Below, piece by piece: positions 18,965-27,535 of a stretch of DNA of 64,000 nucleotides. Under the pieces are notes generated by a model. The model was not told the DNA's origin and made no database searches. It saw nothing but the letters and a program-made list of their open reading frames with translations. How positions within the stretch are numbered: position 1 is the first letter of the stretch; the number at the start of each line of letters is the position of its first letter. Source of the stretch: Echinicola salinicaeni (GTDB taxonomy: Bacteria > Bacteroidota > Bacteroidia > Cytophagales > Cyclobacteriaceae); the NCBI RefSeq assembly GCF_014280965.1, contig NZ_JACODZ010000003.1:1-64000 (forward strand). The letters are read 5' to 3'. Made by a program: the position numbers and the translations under genes.

Positions 18965-19528
18965 TTAAATATCTTCTCCTTCAATAATTTCCCCTTCTTC
19001 AGGCTCTTCTTCTTCGGGGGCTTTGCCAAATCTTTGTCTTATGATTCTTGCTGTTGGAAAATCCTTTTTAATAGTATGGAATAAGGAATGGGCCTCAATT
19101 CTGTAAAGGTATTGACCTACTTTTACCAAGTATCTTGGCTGCTCGTATTCCATTTCAGCTTTGACCTCACTAGGCAGCGTATTATAAAGATCATTTCTTA
19201 CACTAAAGGCCTGCTCTCTGTCTACACCGCTATACACTAAAATGGTGAAGCCATTATAAGTGCCCCTTTCTTCATTTTCAATAGAAAAACTAGTCAGTGC
19301 TTGCTCAAGATCCGCATCCACTGGGTCGCCAGCCTCAGCACTGATCGGACCATTGCTCTCCGGAGCTATACTATTTTCTTTTGGTAAGTCAGGGTAAGTG
19401 ATCCGATTATAGCTAAGGTCTTCCTGATAGTTGTTATAGGCGGCAGCAGAGCGACTGATCTTACTGCCTCCGGCACAACCCGCCAATAAGACGAAGGACA
19501 TCAAAAGGGAAAATGCTTGCTTAGTCAT
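18965..19528 (-). CDS. SPOR-like domain lipoprotein encoded after secA
   Basis: A 187-residue envelope protein starting MTKQAFSLLMSFVLLAGCAGG, with the lipidated Cys at residue 18. A low-complexity linker (about 20-80) leads to an SPOR-like domain: FTILVYSGVDREQAFSVRNDLYN and YLVKVGQYLYRIEAHSLFHTIKKDFPTARIIRQRFG. It ends in an acidic tail (EEEEPEEGEIIEGED). The ATG at 19528 is used rather than an upstream one inside secA because it starts the lipoprotein signal. It lies 8 bases after the secA stop, so it belongs to the secA operon. SPOR domains bind denuded glycan strands, so a cell-wall role is plausible. Confidence 0.82.
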   Translation of the reverse strand: MTKQAFSLLMSFVLLAGCAGGSKISRSAAAYNNYQEDLSYNRITYPDLPKENSIAPESNGPISAEAGDPVDADLEQALTSFSIENEERGTYNGFTILVYSGVDREQAFSVRNDLYNTLPSEVKAEMEYEQPRYLVKVGQYLYRIEAHSLFHTIKKDFPTARIIRQRFGKAPEEEEPEEGEIIEGEDI

Positions 19529-19536
19529 GGTGTTTT

Positions 19537-22500
19537 TTAATCTTCTATAACAATACACTTGCCAGAAATGATATCCTGCTCAACACTTTTGTATTTAACA
19601 TCCTTTTTGACATTGCCATCAGGATATTGGACAGAAACACGGTCATTTCTTCCATAGGCCTTTTCTGATTTCCTTGGAGCGACAACTTGTTTTTGTGCGC
19701 CACGGTTAGCGGCCACGGCTGCTGCAGCTGCTCTGTTGGCATGTGGATTCAAAGAACTGCTGGCATCTTCCTTAGAAGCCTGTACTGCAGGTTCTGGCTG
19801 ACGCTGTGCTTGGGCAGCTTTTACTTGATCTGGGTTTTGCTGAGGCAATTCTGCTTTGGCCAAGAAAGAAATAATGTCTTCATTCAGCTTACCCACAAAA
19901 CGCTTGAACATTTCAAATGCTTCGAATTTGTAGATCAATAATGGATCTTTTTGTTCGTAAACAGCATTTTGTACAGATTGCTTAAGGTCATCCATGTCCC
20001 TTAAGTGTTCTTTCCAATTTTGATCGATAATGGCCAAGGTTACATTTTTCTCCAAGGCCCTGATCAAATCCCTACCTTCATTAGCAAGGGTAGATTCCAA
20101 ATTGATCACCACACCAATTTGCTTGATGCCATCAGTAATTGGTACCATGATTTCCTTTACGGTTGCCCCTCTGTTCTCATAGACATCCTTTAGTACTGGC
20201 ATGGCGCGTTCAAGGACTCTTTGGTTTTTGGTCACATAATTCTGGTAAGATGCATCAAAGAGTTCTTGTGTCAGAACAGCTAGATCTTTGGATTTAATAT
20301 CCTCTTCACTGAATTTATGATCTATGCCCAGAGAACTATAGATATTCATTCTTAGGTTTTCAATATCCTCAGTAGACTTGGCCATTTCGATGATTCCCTC
20401 GCAGACATCATACATGATATTCAAGATATCCAACTCAAGTCTCTCACCCATCAAGGCGTTTTTCCTACGTTTGTAAACTACCTCTCTCTGGGAGTTCATT
20501 ACATCATCGTACTCCAACAAACGCTTACGCACACCGAAGTTGTTTTCTTCAACTTTTCTCTGGGCACGTTCGATGGATTTGGAAATCATGGAATGCTGGA
20601 TCACCTCACCTTCTTCAAGGCCCATGCGATCCATCAGCTTGGCAATACGCTCAGAGCCAAACAAACGCATTAAATTATCCTCTAGAGAAACAAAGAATTG
20701 AGAAGATCCCACATCCCCTTGACGACCTGCACGACCTCTCAACTGTCTGTCGACCCTTCTGGATTCGTGGCGCTCGGTACCAATGATGGCTAAACCTCCG
20801 GCTTTCTTGGATTCTGGGGTCAATTTAATATCGGTACCACGACCGGCCATGTTGGTGGCAATGGTCACTGTTCCTGGTTTACCTGCTTCCGCAACTACTT
20901 CCGCTTCCTTGGCGTGTTGCTTGGCATTCAATACCTGATGCTTGATCTTTTTCAAGGTCAACATTCTGCTGAGTACCTCAGAAATTTCCACAGAAGTAGT
21001 ACCTACCAGTACTGGTCTTCCTGCATCAGTCAGTTCATTAATTTCATCAACTACTGCATTGAACTTCTCCCGGACAGTTTTATAGACTTTGTCATCCCTA
21101 TCATCACGCTGGATTGGTTTGTTGGTAGGGATGACTACCACATCCAACTTATAGATTTCCCAGAATTCTCCAGCTTCTGTTTCGGCTGTACCGGTCATAC
21201 CTGACAACTTATGGTACATTCTGAAATAGTTCTGCAAGGTGATGGTCGCATAGGTCTGTGTAGCATCTTCTACCTTCACATTTTCCTTTGCTTCTATGGC
21301 TTGGTGAAGTCCATCAGAATATCTTCTGCCTTCCATCACACGACCTGTTTGTTCATCGACGATTTTCACCTTACCGTCTACCAAGATATACTCGGTGTCC
21401 TTTTCGAACATACAGTAAGCCTTCAATAGTTGGTTTACCGTGTGGATTCTTTGGGCCTTGACACCATAATCCTTGATGATTTCTTCCTTACGGATCAACT
21501 TCTCTTTGTCATCCAGACTTTCATCCTTTTCCATTTCGGCAATTTCAGTACCGATGTCCGGAAGGATAAAGAAGTTGGTATCCTCATTTTTCTTGGTGAT
21601 TACCTCAATACCATTATCCGTAAGGTCCACAGTATTGGACTTTTCTTCAATGGTAAACAAAAGCGGTTCGTCCGCCTCTGGCATCATCCTTTTATTGTCT
21701 TGAAGGTAGTAGTTCTCTGTTTTTTGAAGGATTACCCTGATCCCAGGCTCAGAAAGGTATTTGATCAAAGGCTTGTACTTAGGCATACCACGGTAAGCTC
21801 TGAACAAGGCTAAACCACCTTCTTTTTGGTTGCCTGCTGCGATCAGCTTTTTACCCTCGGTCAGGTAACCCTGAACCAATTTTCTTTGTTCGTCCACCAA
21901 GGTAGCGACCCTTGGTTTCATATCATAAAATTCGTGCTCGTCTCCTCTTGGAATTGGTCCGGAGATGATCAACGGCGTTCTCGCATCATCGATCAATACT
22001 GAATCGACCTCATCGATCATGGCAAAGTGGTGTCTGCCCTGAACCAGGTCATTGGCTTCTCTGGACATATTGTCCCTTAGATAATCGAAGCCGAATTCAT
22101 TATTGGTACCATAAACGATATCGGAATTATAAGCTTTTCTTCTACCTGCAGAATTAGGTTGGTATTTATCGATACAATCTACCGTAAGACCATGGAATTC
22201 GAATAAAGGTGCATTCCACTCACTATCCCTTTTTGCCAAGTAGTCGTTTACAGTAACGATGTGTACTCCACGACCGGCCAAGGCATTGAGGTAAGCAGGC
22301 AGAGTAGATACCAAGGTTTTACCCTCCCCGGTGGCCATCTCAGAGATTTTACCCTTATGAAGCACCATACCACCAATCAACTGAACATCATAATGGAGCA
22401 TGTCCCAGGTAATCTCAGTACCAGCAGCCATCCATTTGTTATGCCAAATGGCCTCGTCGCCGCTGATCTCTACATTGTCTTTTCTTGTGGAAAGTTCACG

Positions 22501-22920
22501 GTCATAGTCATTGGCCTTAACCACGATTTTACTGTTCTCCTTAAACCTTCTAGCGGTTTCTTTAACAACAGCAAAAGCCTTGGGAAGCACTTTTTCTAGT
22601 ACCACTTCCAAGGCCTCGTTACGATCTTTTTCGACACCATCGATTTGGTTGAAAAGCGCATCCTTTTCGTGCACCTTATCTGGAGCCAAAGCTTCGATTT
22701 CTGTCTTCAGAGAAGCAATATTATCATCAAAGGATTTTAATTCTGTATTGATGACTTCTTTGATCTCAATGGTTTTTGCCCTTAACTCTTCGTCGGTAAT
22801 GGATGAGAGTTGCTTGAATTCAGCATTGATCTTATCCACTATGGGGAGCAATTCTTTTATATCACGATCTGACTTGGTTCCGAAGATTTTGGCCAGACCT
22901 TTAGCAATAACGTCTAACAT
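19537..22920 (-). CDS. secA: Preprotein translocase ATPase SecA
   Basis: Motor ATPase of the Sec export channel. Walker A appears as MATGEGKTLVSTLPAYLNAL, the DEAD-like box as MIDEVDSVLIDDARTPLIISGP, and the second ATPase half as MAGRGTDIKL...GTERHESRRVDRQLRGRAGRQGD. At 1127 residues it is well above the roughly 900 of E. coli SecA; the extra length lies mainly in inserted segments near residues 330-440 and in a low-complexity Ala/Gln-rich linker before the C-terminus. The tail ends in a short conserved stretch (SVEQDIISGKCIVIED) and lacks the usual cysteine-rich zinc motif that binds SecB. It heads an operon with a SPOR lipoprotein and an M20 hydrolase. Confidence 0.98.
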   Translation of the reverse strand: MLDVIAKGLAKIFGTKSDRDIKELLPIVDKINAEFKQLSSITDEELRAKTIEIKEVINTELKSFDDNIASLKTEIEALAPDKVHEKDALFNQIDGVEKDRNEALEVVLEKVLPKAFAVVKETARRFKENSKIVVKANDYDRELSTRKDNVEISGDEAIWHNKWMAAGTEITWDMLHYDVQLIGGMVLHKGKISEMATGEGKTLVSTLPAYLNALAGRGVHIVTVNDYLAKRDSEWNAPLFEFHGLTVDCIDKYQPNSAGRRKAYNSDIVYGTNNEFGFDYLRDNMSREANDLVQGRHHFAMIDEVDSVLIDDARTPLIISGPIPRGDEHEFYDMKPRVATLVDEQRKLVQGYLTEGKKLIAAGNQKEGGLALFRAYRGMPKYKPLIKYLSEPGIRVILQKTENYYLQDNKRMMPEADEPLLFTIEEKSNTVDLTDNGIEVITKKNEDTNFFILPDIGTEIAEMEKDESLDDKEKLIRKEEIIKDYGVKAQRIHTVNQLLKAYCMFEKDTEYILVDGKVKIVDEQTGRVMEGRRYSDGLHQAIEAKENVKVEDATQTYATITLQNYFRMYHKLSGMTGTAETEAGEFWEIYKLDVVVIPTNKPIQRDDRDDKVYKTVREKFNAVVDEINELTDAGRPVLVGTTSVEISEVLSRMLTLKKIKHQVLNAKQHAKEAEVVAEAGKPGTVTIATNMAGRGTDIKLTPESKKAGGLAIIGTERHESRRVDRQLRGRAGRQGDVGSSQFFVSLEDNLMRLFGSERIAKLMDRMGLEEGEVIQHSMISKSIERAQRKVEENNFGVRKRLLEYDDVMNSQREVVYKRRKNALMGERLELDILNIMYDVCEGIIEMAKSTEDIENLRMNIYSSLGIDHKFSEEDIKSKDLAVLTQELFDASYQNYVTKNQRVLERAMPVLKDVYENRGATVKEIMVPITDGIKQIGVVINLESTLANEGRDLIRALEKNVTLAIIDQNWKEHLRDMDDLKQSVQNAVYEQKDPLLIYKFEAFEMFKRFVGKLNEDIISFLAKAELPQQNPDQVKAAQAQRQPEPAVQASKEDASSSLNPHANRAAAAAVAANRGAQKQVVAPRKSEKAYGRNDRVSVQYPDGNVKKDVKYKSVEQDIISGKCIVIED

Positions 22921-23022
22921 ATTATATTGAAAATTGTAATAGCGTTTAAAATTACTTTCTTTTTGTTACAATCGGTAGTTTTTACCCAGCAATCGGGCAT
23001 AAATTTGGATTGTGGTATTGGC

Positions 23023-23796
23023 TTATATTTTTACCTTTCCGCTGAAGACCTGCTCAGCAGGGCCAATTAATAAAATATCCTTAAAACTACCATCTGATGA
23101 GGCAGTGAATTTAACAGCTAGATGGCCTCCAAGGGATTTGATGCGAACATGGTTGAGCTTGTTTTGTTGCCCATAGACCAATGCGCAGGCCGTCACTCCA
23201 GTCCCACAGGATAGTGTTTCATTTTCTACTCCACGTTCATAGGTTCTAACGAAAATCTCATCTTCAGAGAGTGAAGAAATAAAATTCACATTTGTGCCAT
23301 CAGGCTTATAGGTATTGCTGTACCTGATTTCTGCTCCAGTATCCACCACAGGATAAGTTTCCACATCATCTACAAAACGTACATGGTGGGGAGATCCTGT
23401 ATTGACAAAATAATCCTGCTGAACACTTGAAAGCTGGCTTACCTCGCTCATGCCCAACTCTACTAAGCCATTGGCAATACGTGCTTCATGAGGCCCATCT
23501 ATGGCAAGGAATTTGGTGTTTTCTTCCACGATGCCCAAAAATTTCGAAAAGGCTACTGCGCACCTCGCTCCGTTGCCACACATACTTTGCGAGCCATCAG
23601 AGTTAAAATACACCATTTCGAAATCATAGCCTTCTTTATTACGGATCAGAATAAGACCGTCTGCACCTATTCCGAATTTTCGGTCACAAAGCTGACTGAC
23701 CAGTTCAAGGTTTTGGTCATCAAACTGCTCTGATCGATCATCGATCATGACAAAGTCATTACCCGTTCCTTGATATTTATAAAATGATATTTCCAT
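23023..23796 (-). CDS. dapF: Diaminopimelate epimerase
   Basis: Converts LL- to meso-diaminopimelate for lysine and peptidoglycan synthesis. The two catalytic cysteines are Cys73 in SMCGNGARCA and Cys197 in LSCGTGVTACA. N-terminal YQGTGNDFVMIDDR and FGIGADGLILI are also diagnostic. At 257 residues it is slightly shorter than E. coli DapF (274) but complete. It lies 102 bases upstream of secA on the same strand, with divergent transcription relative to the superoxide dismutase gene and a dyad between them. Confidence 0.96.
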   Translation of the reverse strand: MEISFYKYQGTGNDFVMIDDRSEQFDDQNLELVSQLCDRKFGIGADGLILIRNKEGYDFEMVYFNSDGSQSMCGNGARCAVAFSKFLGIVEENTKFLAIDGPHEARIANGLVELGMSEVSQLSSVQQDYFVNTGSPHHVRFVDDVETYPVVDTGAEIRYSNTYKPDGTNVNFISSLSEDEIFVRTYERGVENETLSCGTGVTACALVYGQQNKLNHVRIKSLGGHLAVKFTASSDGSFKDILLIGPAEQVFSGKVKI

Positions 23797-23863
23797 ATCC
23801 TTGTTTGAAGTATTTTAAAGTAAAATGACGGTTCAAAAACCAATCCATTCTAATATAGAATTA

Positions 23864-23911
23864 CAAACATAACCAACTTGTCATTAATTCGGACGCAATG
23901 TCCGAATAATG
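23864..23911. promoter_or_regulatory. Divergent dapF-sod control region with a perfect dyad
   Basis: ATTCGGAC (23887-23894) and GTCCGAAT (23900-23907) form a perfect 8-bp dyad around GCAAT, extended outwards by CATT/AATG with one extra base. On the minus strand a TATGTTTG -7 box (23864-23871) fits the dapF promoter; the dyad covers the expected -33 region. The two genes diverge here, so a terminator is unlikely and an operator is the better reading. Confidence 0.45.
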
Positions 23912-24019
23912 GTTTTATTTTAAAAGTGAATTAGTTAACTTGCTCGGATTCAATAATGGAATTATTGAGAAGAATAACCTGAAGTGTTAATCTGTTTTCG
24001 AAATAAAATTTTATTTGTA

Positions 24020-24787
24020 ATGAAAAAAGTTTCATTTAATCCTTCCAGAAGGACTTTTATAACACAAAGTACTAAGGCCACTTTGGCAGTTGGCATAGGA
24101 AGTAGTGCTATAGGATCTGCTTTCTTAACTGCATGTGGTGCTGCCAAAGAAGAGGAAGAAGCCGTAAGTCTAAGTACAGGCTTTTCCCAAGCAGGACTGA
24201 ATTATGACTATGCAGCATTAGAGCCGAATATCGATGCCATGACCATGGAAATCCATTATACAAAACATGCCGCTGGTTATGCCAGAAAATTAAAGGCTGC
24301 CTGTGAAGCTGAAGGTGTTGATATGGAAAAACCACTGGAAGAAGTGTTGATGGAGGTTTCTAAATTCAGCACTGCTATCAGAAATAATGGAGGTGGACAT
24401 TATAACCATGAGCTGTTTTGGAGCATCATGTCTCCAAATGGTGGTGGTAAACCTTCAGGAGATTTAGCTGCCGCTATTGATGGAGCATTTGGAAGTTTTG
24501 ATAGTATGGCGGAGCAATTTGAAGCTGCTGCCAAAGGGCGATTTGGCTCTGGCTGGGCATGGTTAGTGTTAGATGAAAACAAAAAACTCCAAATTGGTTC
24601 TACCCCAAATCAGGACAATCCATTGATGGACGTTTCTGATTTTCAAGGCATTCCTTTGATGGGTATAGACGTTTGGGAACACGCTTATTACCTTAATTAC
24701 CAAAACGAAAGAGGCAAGTATGTGTCTAATTGGTGGAATGTTGTAGATTGGTCAGTTGTGGAAAATCGCTACAATTCTATCATTTAA
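24020..24787 (+). CDS. sod: Superoxide dismutase (Mn/Fe type) with Tat-lipoprotein signal
   Basis: Converts superoxide to oxygen and hydrogen peroxide. The metal ligands are His79 (EIHYTKHAAGY), His130 (GGGHYNHELFW), Asp217 and His221 (DVWEHAYYLNYQNERGKY). Gly at the GGGHYNH position and Gln198 in PNQDNPLM match the manganese-type arrangement, although cambialistic use cannot be excluded. The first 40 residues carry Arg10-Arg11 (SRRTFITQS), a hydrophobic stretch and LTAC with Cys39, i.e. a Tat signal plus lipobox. The enzyme would be folded before export and anchored outside the cytoplasm. I chose the ATG at 24020 because the signal starts there. Length 255 residues; a terminator follows. Confidence 0.92.
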   Translation: MKKVSFNPSRRTFITQSTKATLAVGIGSSAIGSAFLTACGAAKEEEEAVSLSTGFSQAGLNYDYAALEPNIDAMTMEIHYTKHAAGYARKLKAACEAEGVDMEKPLEEVLMEVSKFSTAIRNNGGGHYNHELFWSIMSPNGGGKPSGDLAAAIDGAFGSFDSMAEQFEAAAKGRFGSGWAWLVLDENKKLQIGSTPNQDNPLMDVSDFQGIPLMGIDVWEHAYYLNYQNERGKYVSNWWNVVDWSVVENRYNSII

Positions 24788-24810
24788 TACACAGTTTAGG
24801 ATATTTTTAT

Positions 24811-24852
24811 AAAGCCGGGTAAATTTAGTTTATCCGGCTTTATTTGTTTTTT
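24811..24852 (+). terminator. Intrinsic terminator after the superoxide dismutase gene
   Basis: AAAGCCGG and CCGGCTTT pair, with further TAAA/TTTA pairing inside, followed by a T-rich stretch (TATTTGTTTTTT). Confidence 0.85.
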
Positions 24853-24956
24853 AACTCCATTTTTTAGCTTAGACTATGCCCAAATAGGGGCTAGACCATT
24901 GCTGGTATTGGATTTGTCCATTGAATAAATGGATGTGTGCCAATTCATTGAACAGC

Positions 24957-25685
24957 ATGAGAAATATTTTCAATATATTATTCATAGTATCTTTTAGCTT
25001 ATTGCCAGGTTTTTTGATGTTTTCATGTGTGGAATTGGATGAAAACAATGAAGGTGCCTACAGTGAATTGAAAATCAATCTAACTGCAGCAGCTTCAAGC
25101 GGTGACCTAGAAGATGCTGTTTACGTCGGAGGACTACAAATTGACGATTTCGAAATTGCCTTGAGCGATCTCAGTGTTAGCTATCTATCAGAGGCTGGAA
25201 TAAATGCTGGTATGGACAGAATGGAATCTTTTGCCTTTAATGATCAAAATGTAAAATCTGATGGATCCTTGAAATTAGTGGAAGATGGGAAACCAAGATC
25301 AAATTTGCTGGGAAAAGAAAATACGCCAAATGGTCTGTATCAAGAAGTTGCTTTTCATTTAGAAAAGACGTCTAGTGCTAACACTTCCCATTCATTAAAA
25401 CTAGAGGGAATTTTCGAAGGGAAAGAAGTGATGCTATGGACTGGGAATGAAGATTGGCTTAAGGCAAAGGCAACTAACACCCATGCCTACACTATTTATT
25501 CAAATTCAGTCTTAACTCTGGTTTTTGAAGTAGAAAAATTATTTGAAAACATTGAAATTTCCTCTGCCAAAGATGGGAATAATGATGGATTAATAGAGAT
25601 AGGTCCAAATAATGAGGACGGAAATCATACTATATTTTTAGCCTTTGAACAAAACCTTCAAAAGGCTTTACAATTGCGGAAATAA
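24957..25685 (+). CDS. Lipoprotein of unknown function, paralogue A
   Basis: A 242-residue lipoprotein (lipobox LMFSC, Cys24). It is clearly related to the next gene on the same strand: shared positions include INAG, the LVEDGKPRSNLLGKENTPNG / LIADGKSRVEVIGEGETPNG block, a beta-strand LTLVFEVEKLFE, and near the C-terminus DGNNDGLIEIGPNNEDGN (residues 206-223). The last segment has the D-x-N-x-D-G spacing of EF-hand-like or dockerin calcium loops. The overall beta-rich layout recalls DUF4382-type proteins but I cannot assign a family. The ATG at 24957 is preferred over upstream TTG/ATG codons because it starts the lipoprotein signal. Confidence 0.8.
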   Translation: MRNIFNILFIVSFSLLPGFLMFSCVELDENNEGAYSELKINLTAAASSGDLEDAVYVGGLQIDDFEIALSDLSVSYLSEAGINAGMDRMESFAFNDQNVKSDGSLKLVEDGKPRSNLLGKENTPNGLYQEVAFHLEKTSSANTSHSLKLEGIFEGKEVMLWTGNEDWLKAKATNTHAYTIYSNSVLTLVFEVEKLFENIEISSAKDGNNDGLIEIGPNNEDGNHTIFLAFEQNLQKALQLRK

Positions 25686-26034
25686 CCATAGCCTTCACCA
25701 TATTCAAGGTGGTTTTTGTATATGTCATTTACATTTATCAACGGTTCATTAATTAAAATTGACATTTTACATAAGAATTTTTTCCATTCATCGACATTAT
25801 AAACGGAAGTATACTTCAGGGTAATAAAAGGAGAGGCTAAAACAGGGCAGATATACGGTGGCATTTCTTTTTTCAGTAGTATTCCTGTTGATTAAAATGT
25901 TATTTACTTCGGTGTTAGGGAATTTTGTTGACGGAATATTACGTGTTGACACTGTTTATTGAAATTTTATATACGTTTTTGGCACTTTGTTTGTTTGAGG
26001 TGCCTGGGAAAAATAAACCAACAGTATTAACGCT
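25686..26034. other. Interval between the paralogous lipoprotein genes
   Basis: This 349-base stretch has no gene I trust. A minus-strand open frame of 68 codons (25658-25864) overlaps the end of paralogue A and has no recognisable homology. A sigma-54-like element lies at 25980-25994, about 40 bases before the start of paralogue B. The rest is AT-rich with no repeat. Confidence 0.6.
25980..25994 (+). promoter_or_regulatory. Possible sigma-54-like promoter upstream of lipoprotein paralogue B
   Basis: TGGCACT, four bases, then TTGT. The -24 half matches the TGGCACG consensus with one mismatch; the -12 half has TTGT instead of TTGC. Spacing is correct, and the start codon lies 40 bases further on. 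The T-rich context makes a chance match possible. Confidence 0.3.
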
Positions 26035-26802
26035 ATGAATAATTCAACAAAGAACATTTCAAAATGGGTGACAGCTTTGAGCTTAGGCCTAATGATGATG
26101 GCATGCTCTGAAGATGATGAGACGCCAAAGGAAGGTTATAGTCAAGTTACTTTAAAATCCACAGCAAAGAGTGGGTCGAGTTCTTCATCAGATATTTCTC
26201 GAATGAATGTAGGGGCGATGTCGGTGACTTCTTTTCAAGTAGGTACCAAGGAGGTGGAAATGAAATATGTGTCTAAGGCCGAAATAAATGCAGGTATCAG
26301 TATTGGAAATGGTACAATTTTGACGAACCTAGGTGCAGAACTTGGTTCAGAAGTGGCTCAGGAGAAAAGTCTTTCATTGATAGCAGATGGAAAAAGCAGA
26401 GTGGAAGTGATTGGAGAAGGCGAAACTCCCAATGGAAATTATACTGAAGTCATTTTTAAGTTGTATCAGCATTCCGAAGGCAACGCGAGTGAAATGGAAA
26501 ACAAATCTATGTTGGTCATGGGTGAAATAGAAGACAAGCCAACCAAGGTATGGCTTTCGGCAGAAAAGGAGTTAAGAGCTGTTGCTGAATCTTCGCAGGG
26601 CTATGAAGTAGAAGGGAATACAGATATGACTGTTGTGTTTGATATGGAGGCCATATTTGAGGGAGTGAATTTGAGTACCGCTATGGATGGGAATTCGGAT
26701 GGAACAGTGGAGATTGGTCCCGGAAATGTGGATGGTAACAGTGTCTTGTATGGACAGGTAGAAAACAATCTTGAAAGTGCTGTATTGCTCAGCAAGCAAT
26801 AG
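26035..26802 (+). CDS. Lipoprotein of unknown function, paralogue B
   Basis: A 255-residue lipoprotein (lipobox MMMAC, Cys24) followed by an acidic linker and a Ser-rich segment. It parallels paralogue A along its whole length: AEINAG, LIADGKSRVEVIGEGETPNGNYTEV, MTVVFDMEAIFEGV, and the loop DGNSDGTVEIGPGNVDGN at residues 218-235. The shared C-terminal loop has Asp/Asn/Asp-Gly spacing like calcium-binding loops. Function is unknown; a surface or periplasmic binding role is an inference. A terminator follows directly and a sigma-54-like element precedes it, so it is likely transcribed separately from paralogue A. Confidence 0.8.
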   Translation: MNNSTKNISKWVTALSLGLMMMACSEDDETPKEGYSQVTLKSTAKSGSSSSSDISRMNVGAMSVTSFQVGTKEVEMKYVSKAEINAGISIGNGTILTNLGAELGSEVAQEKSLSLIADGKSRVEVIGEGETPNGNYTEVIFKLYQHSEGNASEMENKSMLVMGEIEDKPTKVWLSAEKELRAVAESSQGYEVEGNTDMTVVFDMEAIFEGVNLSTAMDGNSDGTVEIGPGNVDGNSVLYGQVENNLESAVLLSKQ

Positions 26803-26823
26803 AAGTCTTTTCAATGAATAAAT

Positions 26824-26853
26824 AAGGTCAGAAAATTTTCTGGCCTTTTTTTG
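26824..26853 (+). terminator. Intrinsic terminator after lipoprotein paralogue B
   Basis: AAGGTCAGAAA pairs with TTTTCTGGCCTT (one G-U pair), followed by a run of T residues. Confidence 0.85.
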
Positions 26854-26906
26854 TATTTGGTCTCTTTTTGATTTTTTTCGTAGCAAATTATTTACTGATA
26901 TACATT

Positions 26907-27374
26907 ATGAAAGATCCTAAGACTTTAAGTGCCGTCGCTGAATTTCATCAAACCTTTAAGCACCCAGTATTGGAAGCGCCGACCCTGCCTCATGAGAACA
27001 GATCGAAGTTAAGGGTTTCACTCTTGGCTGAAGAGCTAAAAGAGCTGGAAGAAGGGATAAAAAACGAAGATATAGTAGAGGTGGCAGATGCTTTATGTGA
27101 CTTACAATATGTACTGGCTGGGGCCGTATTGGAGTTTGGATTGGCTGATAAGTTCAAAGCGCTCTTTGACGAGGTGCAAAGGTCTAATATGAGCAAGGCC
27201 TGTAAGTCAATTGAGGAAGCTGAGGCCACAATGGCCCATTACCAAGGTCAAGGGGTTGATTGTTTTTATGAAAAGGAAGGAGACTTGTATTTGGTTTTCA
27301 GAAAGGAAGACCGTAAGACATTAAAATCCGTGAATTATTCTCCTGCTAATCTTAAGGGAATATTAGGAGACTGA
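26907..27374 (+). CDS. MazG/HisE-like nucleoside triphosphate pyrophosphohydrolase
   Basis: A 155-residue all-alpha NTP pyrophosphohydrolase of the MazG superfamily. The metal-binding pattern is visible as LLAEELKELEEGIKNEDIVEVADALCDLQYVLAG, i.e. E-x2-E near residues 37-41 and D-x3-D in ADALCD. It starts at the ATG at 26907 (MKDPKTLSAV); an upstream in-frame ATG would add an improbable hydrophobic leader. Members cleave NTPs or dNTPs to NMP and pyrophosphate, often as house-cleaning enzymes. The trailing 60 residues (YQGQGVDCFYEKEGDLYLVFRKEDRKTL) are typical of phage- and Bacteroidota-type members. It appears monocistronic. Confidence 0.88.
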   Translation: MKDPKTLSAVAEFHQTFKHPVLEAPTLPHENRSKLRVSLLAEELKELEEGIKNEDIVEVADALCDLQYVLAGAVLEFGLADKFKALFDEVQRSNMSKACKSIEEAEATMAHYQGQGVDCFYEKEGDLYLVFRKEDRKTLKSVNYSPANLKGILGD

Positions 27375-27419
27375 AAGGATCCAAATATAATTTCAATGGA
27401 AATAATATTTCCTCCTCAG

Positions 27420-27456
27420 AACCACAAGAGACCCTGAAATCTTGTGGTTTTGTGTT
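27420..27456 (+). terminator. Intrinsic terminator after the MazG-like gene
   Basis: AACCACAAGA (27420-27429) pairs with TCTTGTGGTT (27440-27449) around a 10-base loop, followed by TTGTGTTT. Confidence 0.8.
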
Positions 27457-27535
27457 TAGTCAATAAATTATAGAGGGTTAGCTTTGAGAGCTGTATTGTT
27501 TTATTCAAATAATGTGAATTTAATATCTCCTGTGT

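Noticed and set aside
25658-25864. 68-codon minus-strand frame at the end of lipoprotein paralogue A
   Set aside because: It looks slightly protein-like but has no family hit that I recognise, overlaps the paralogue's 3' end, and has no convincing start context. Could be a gene remnant.
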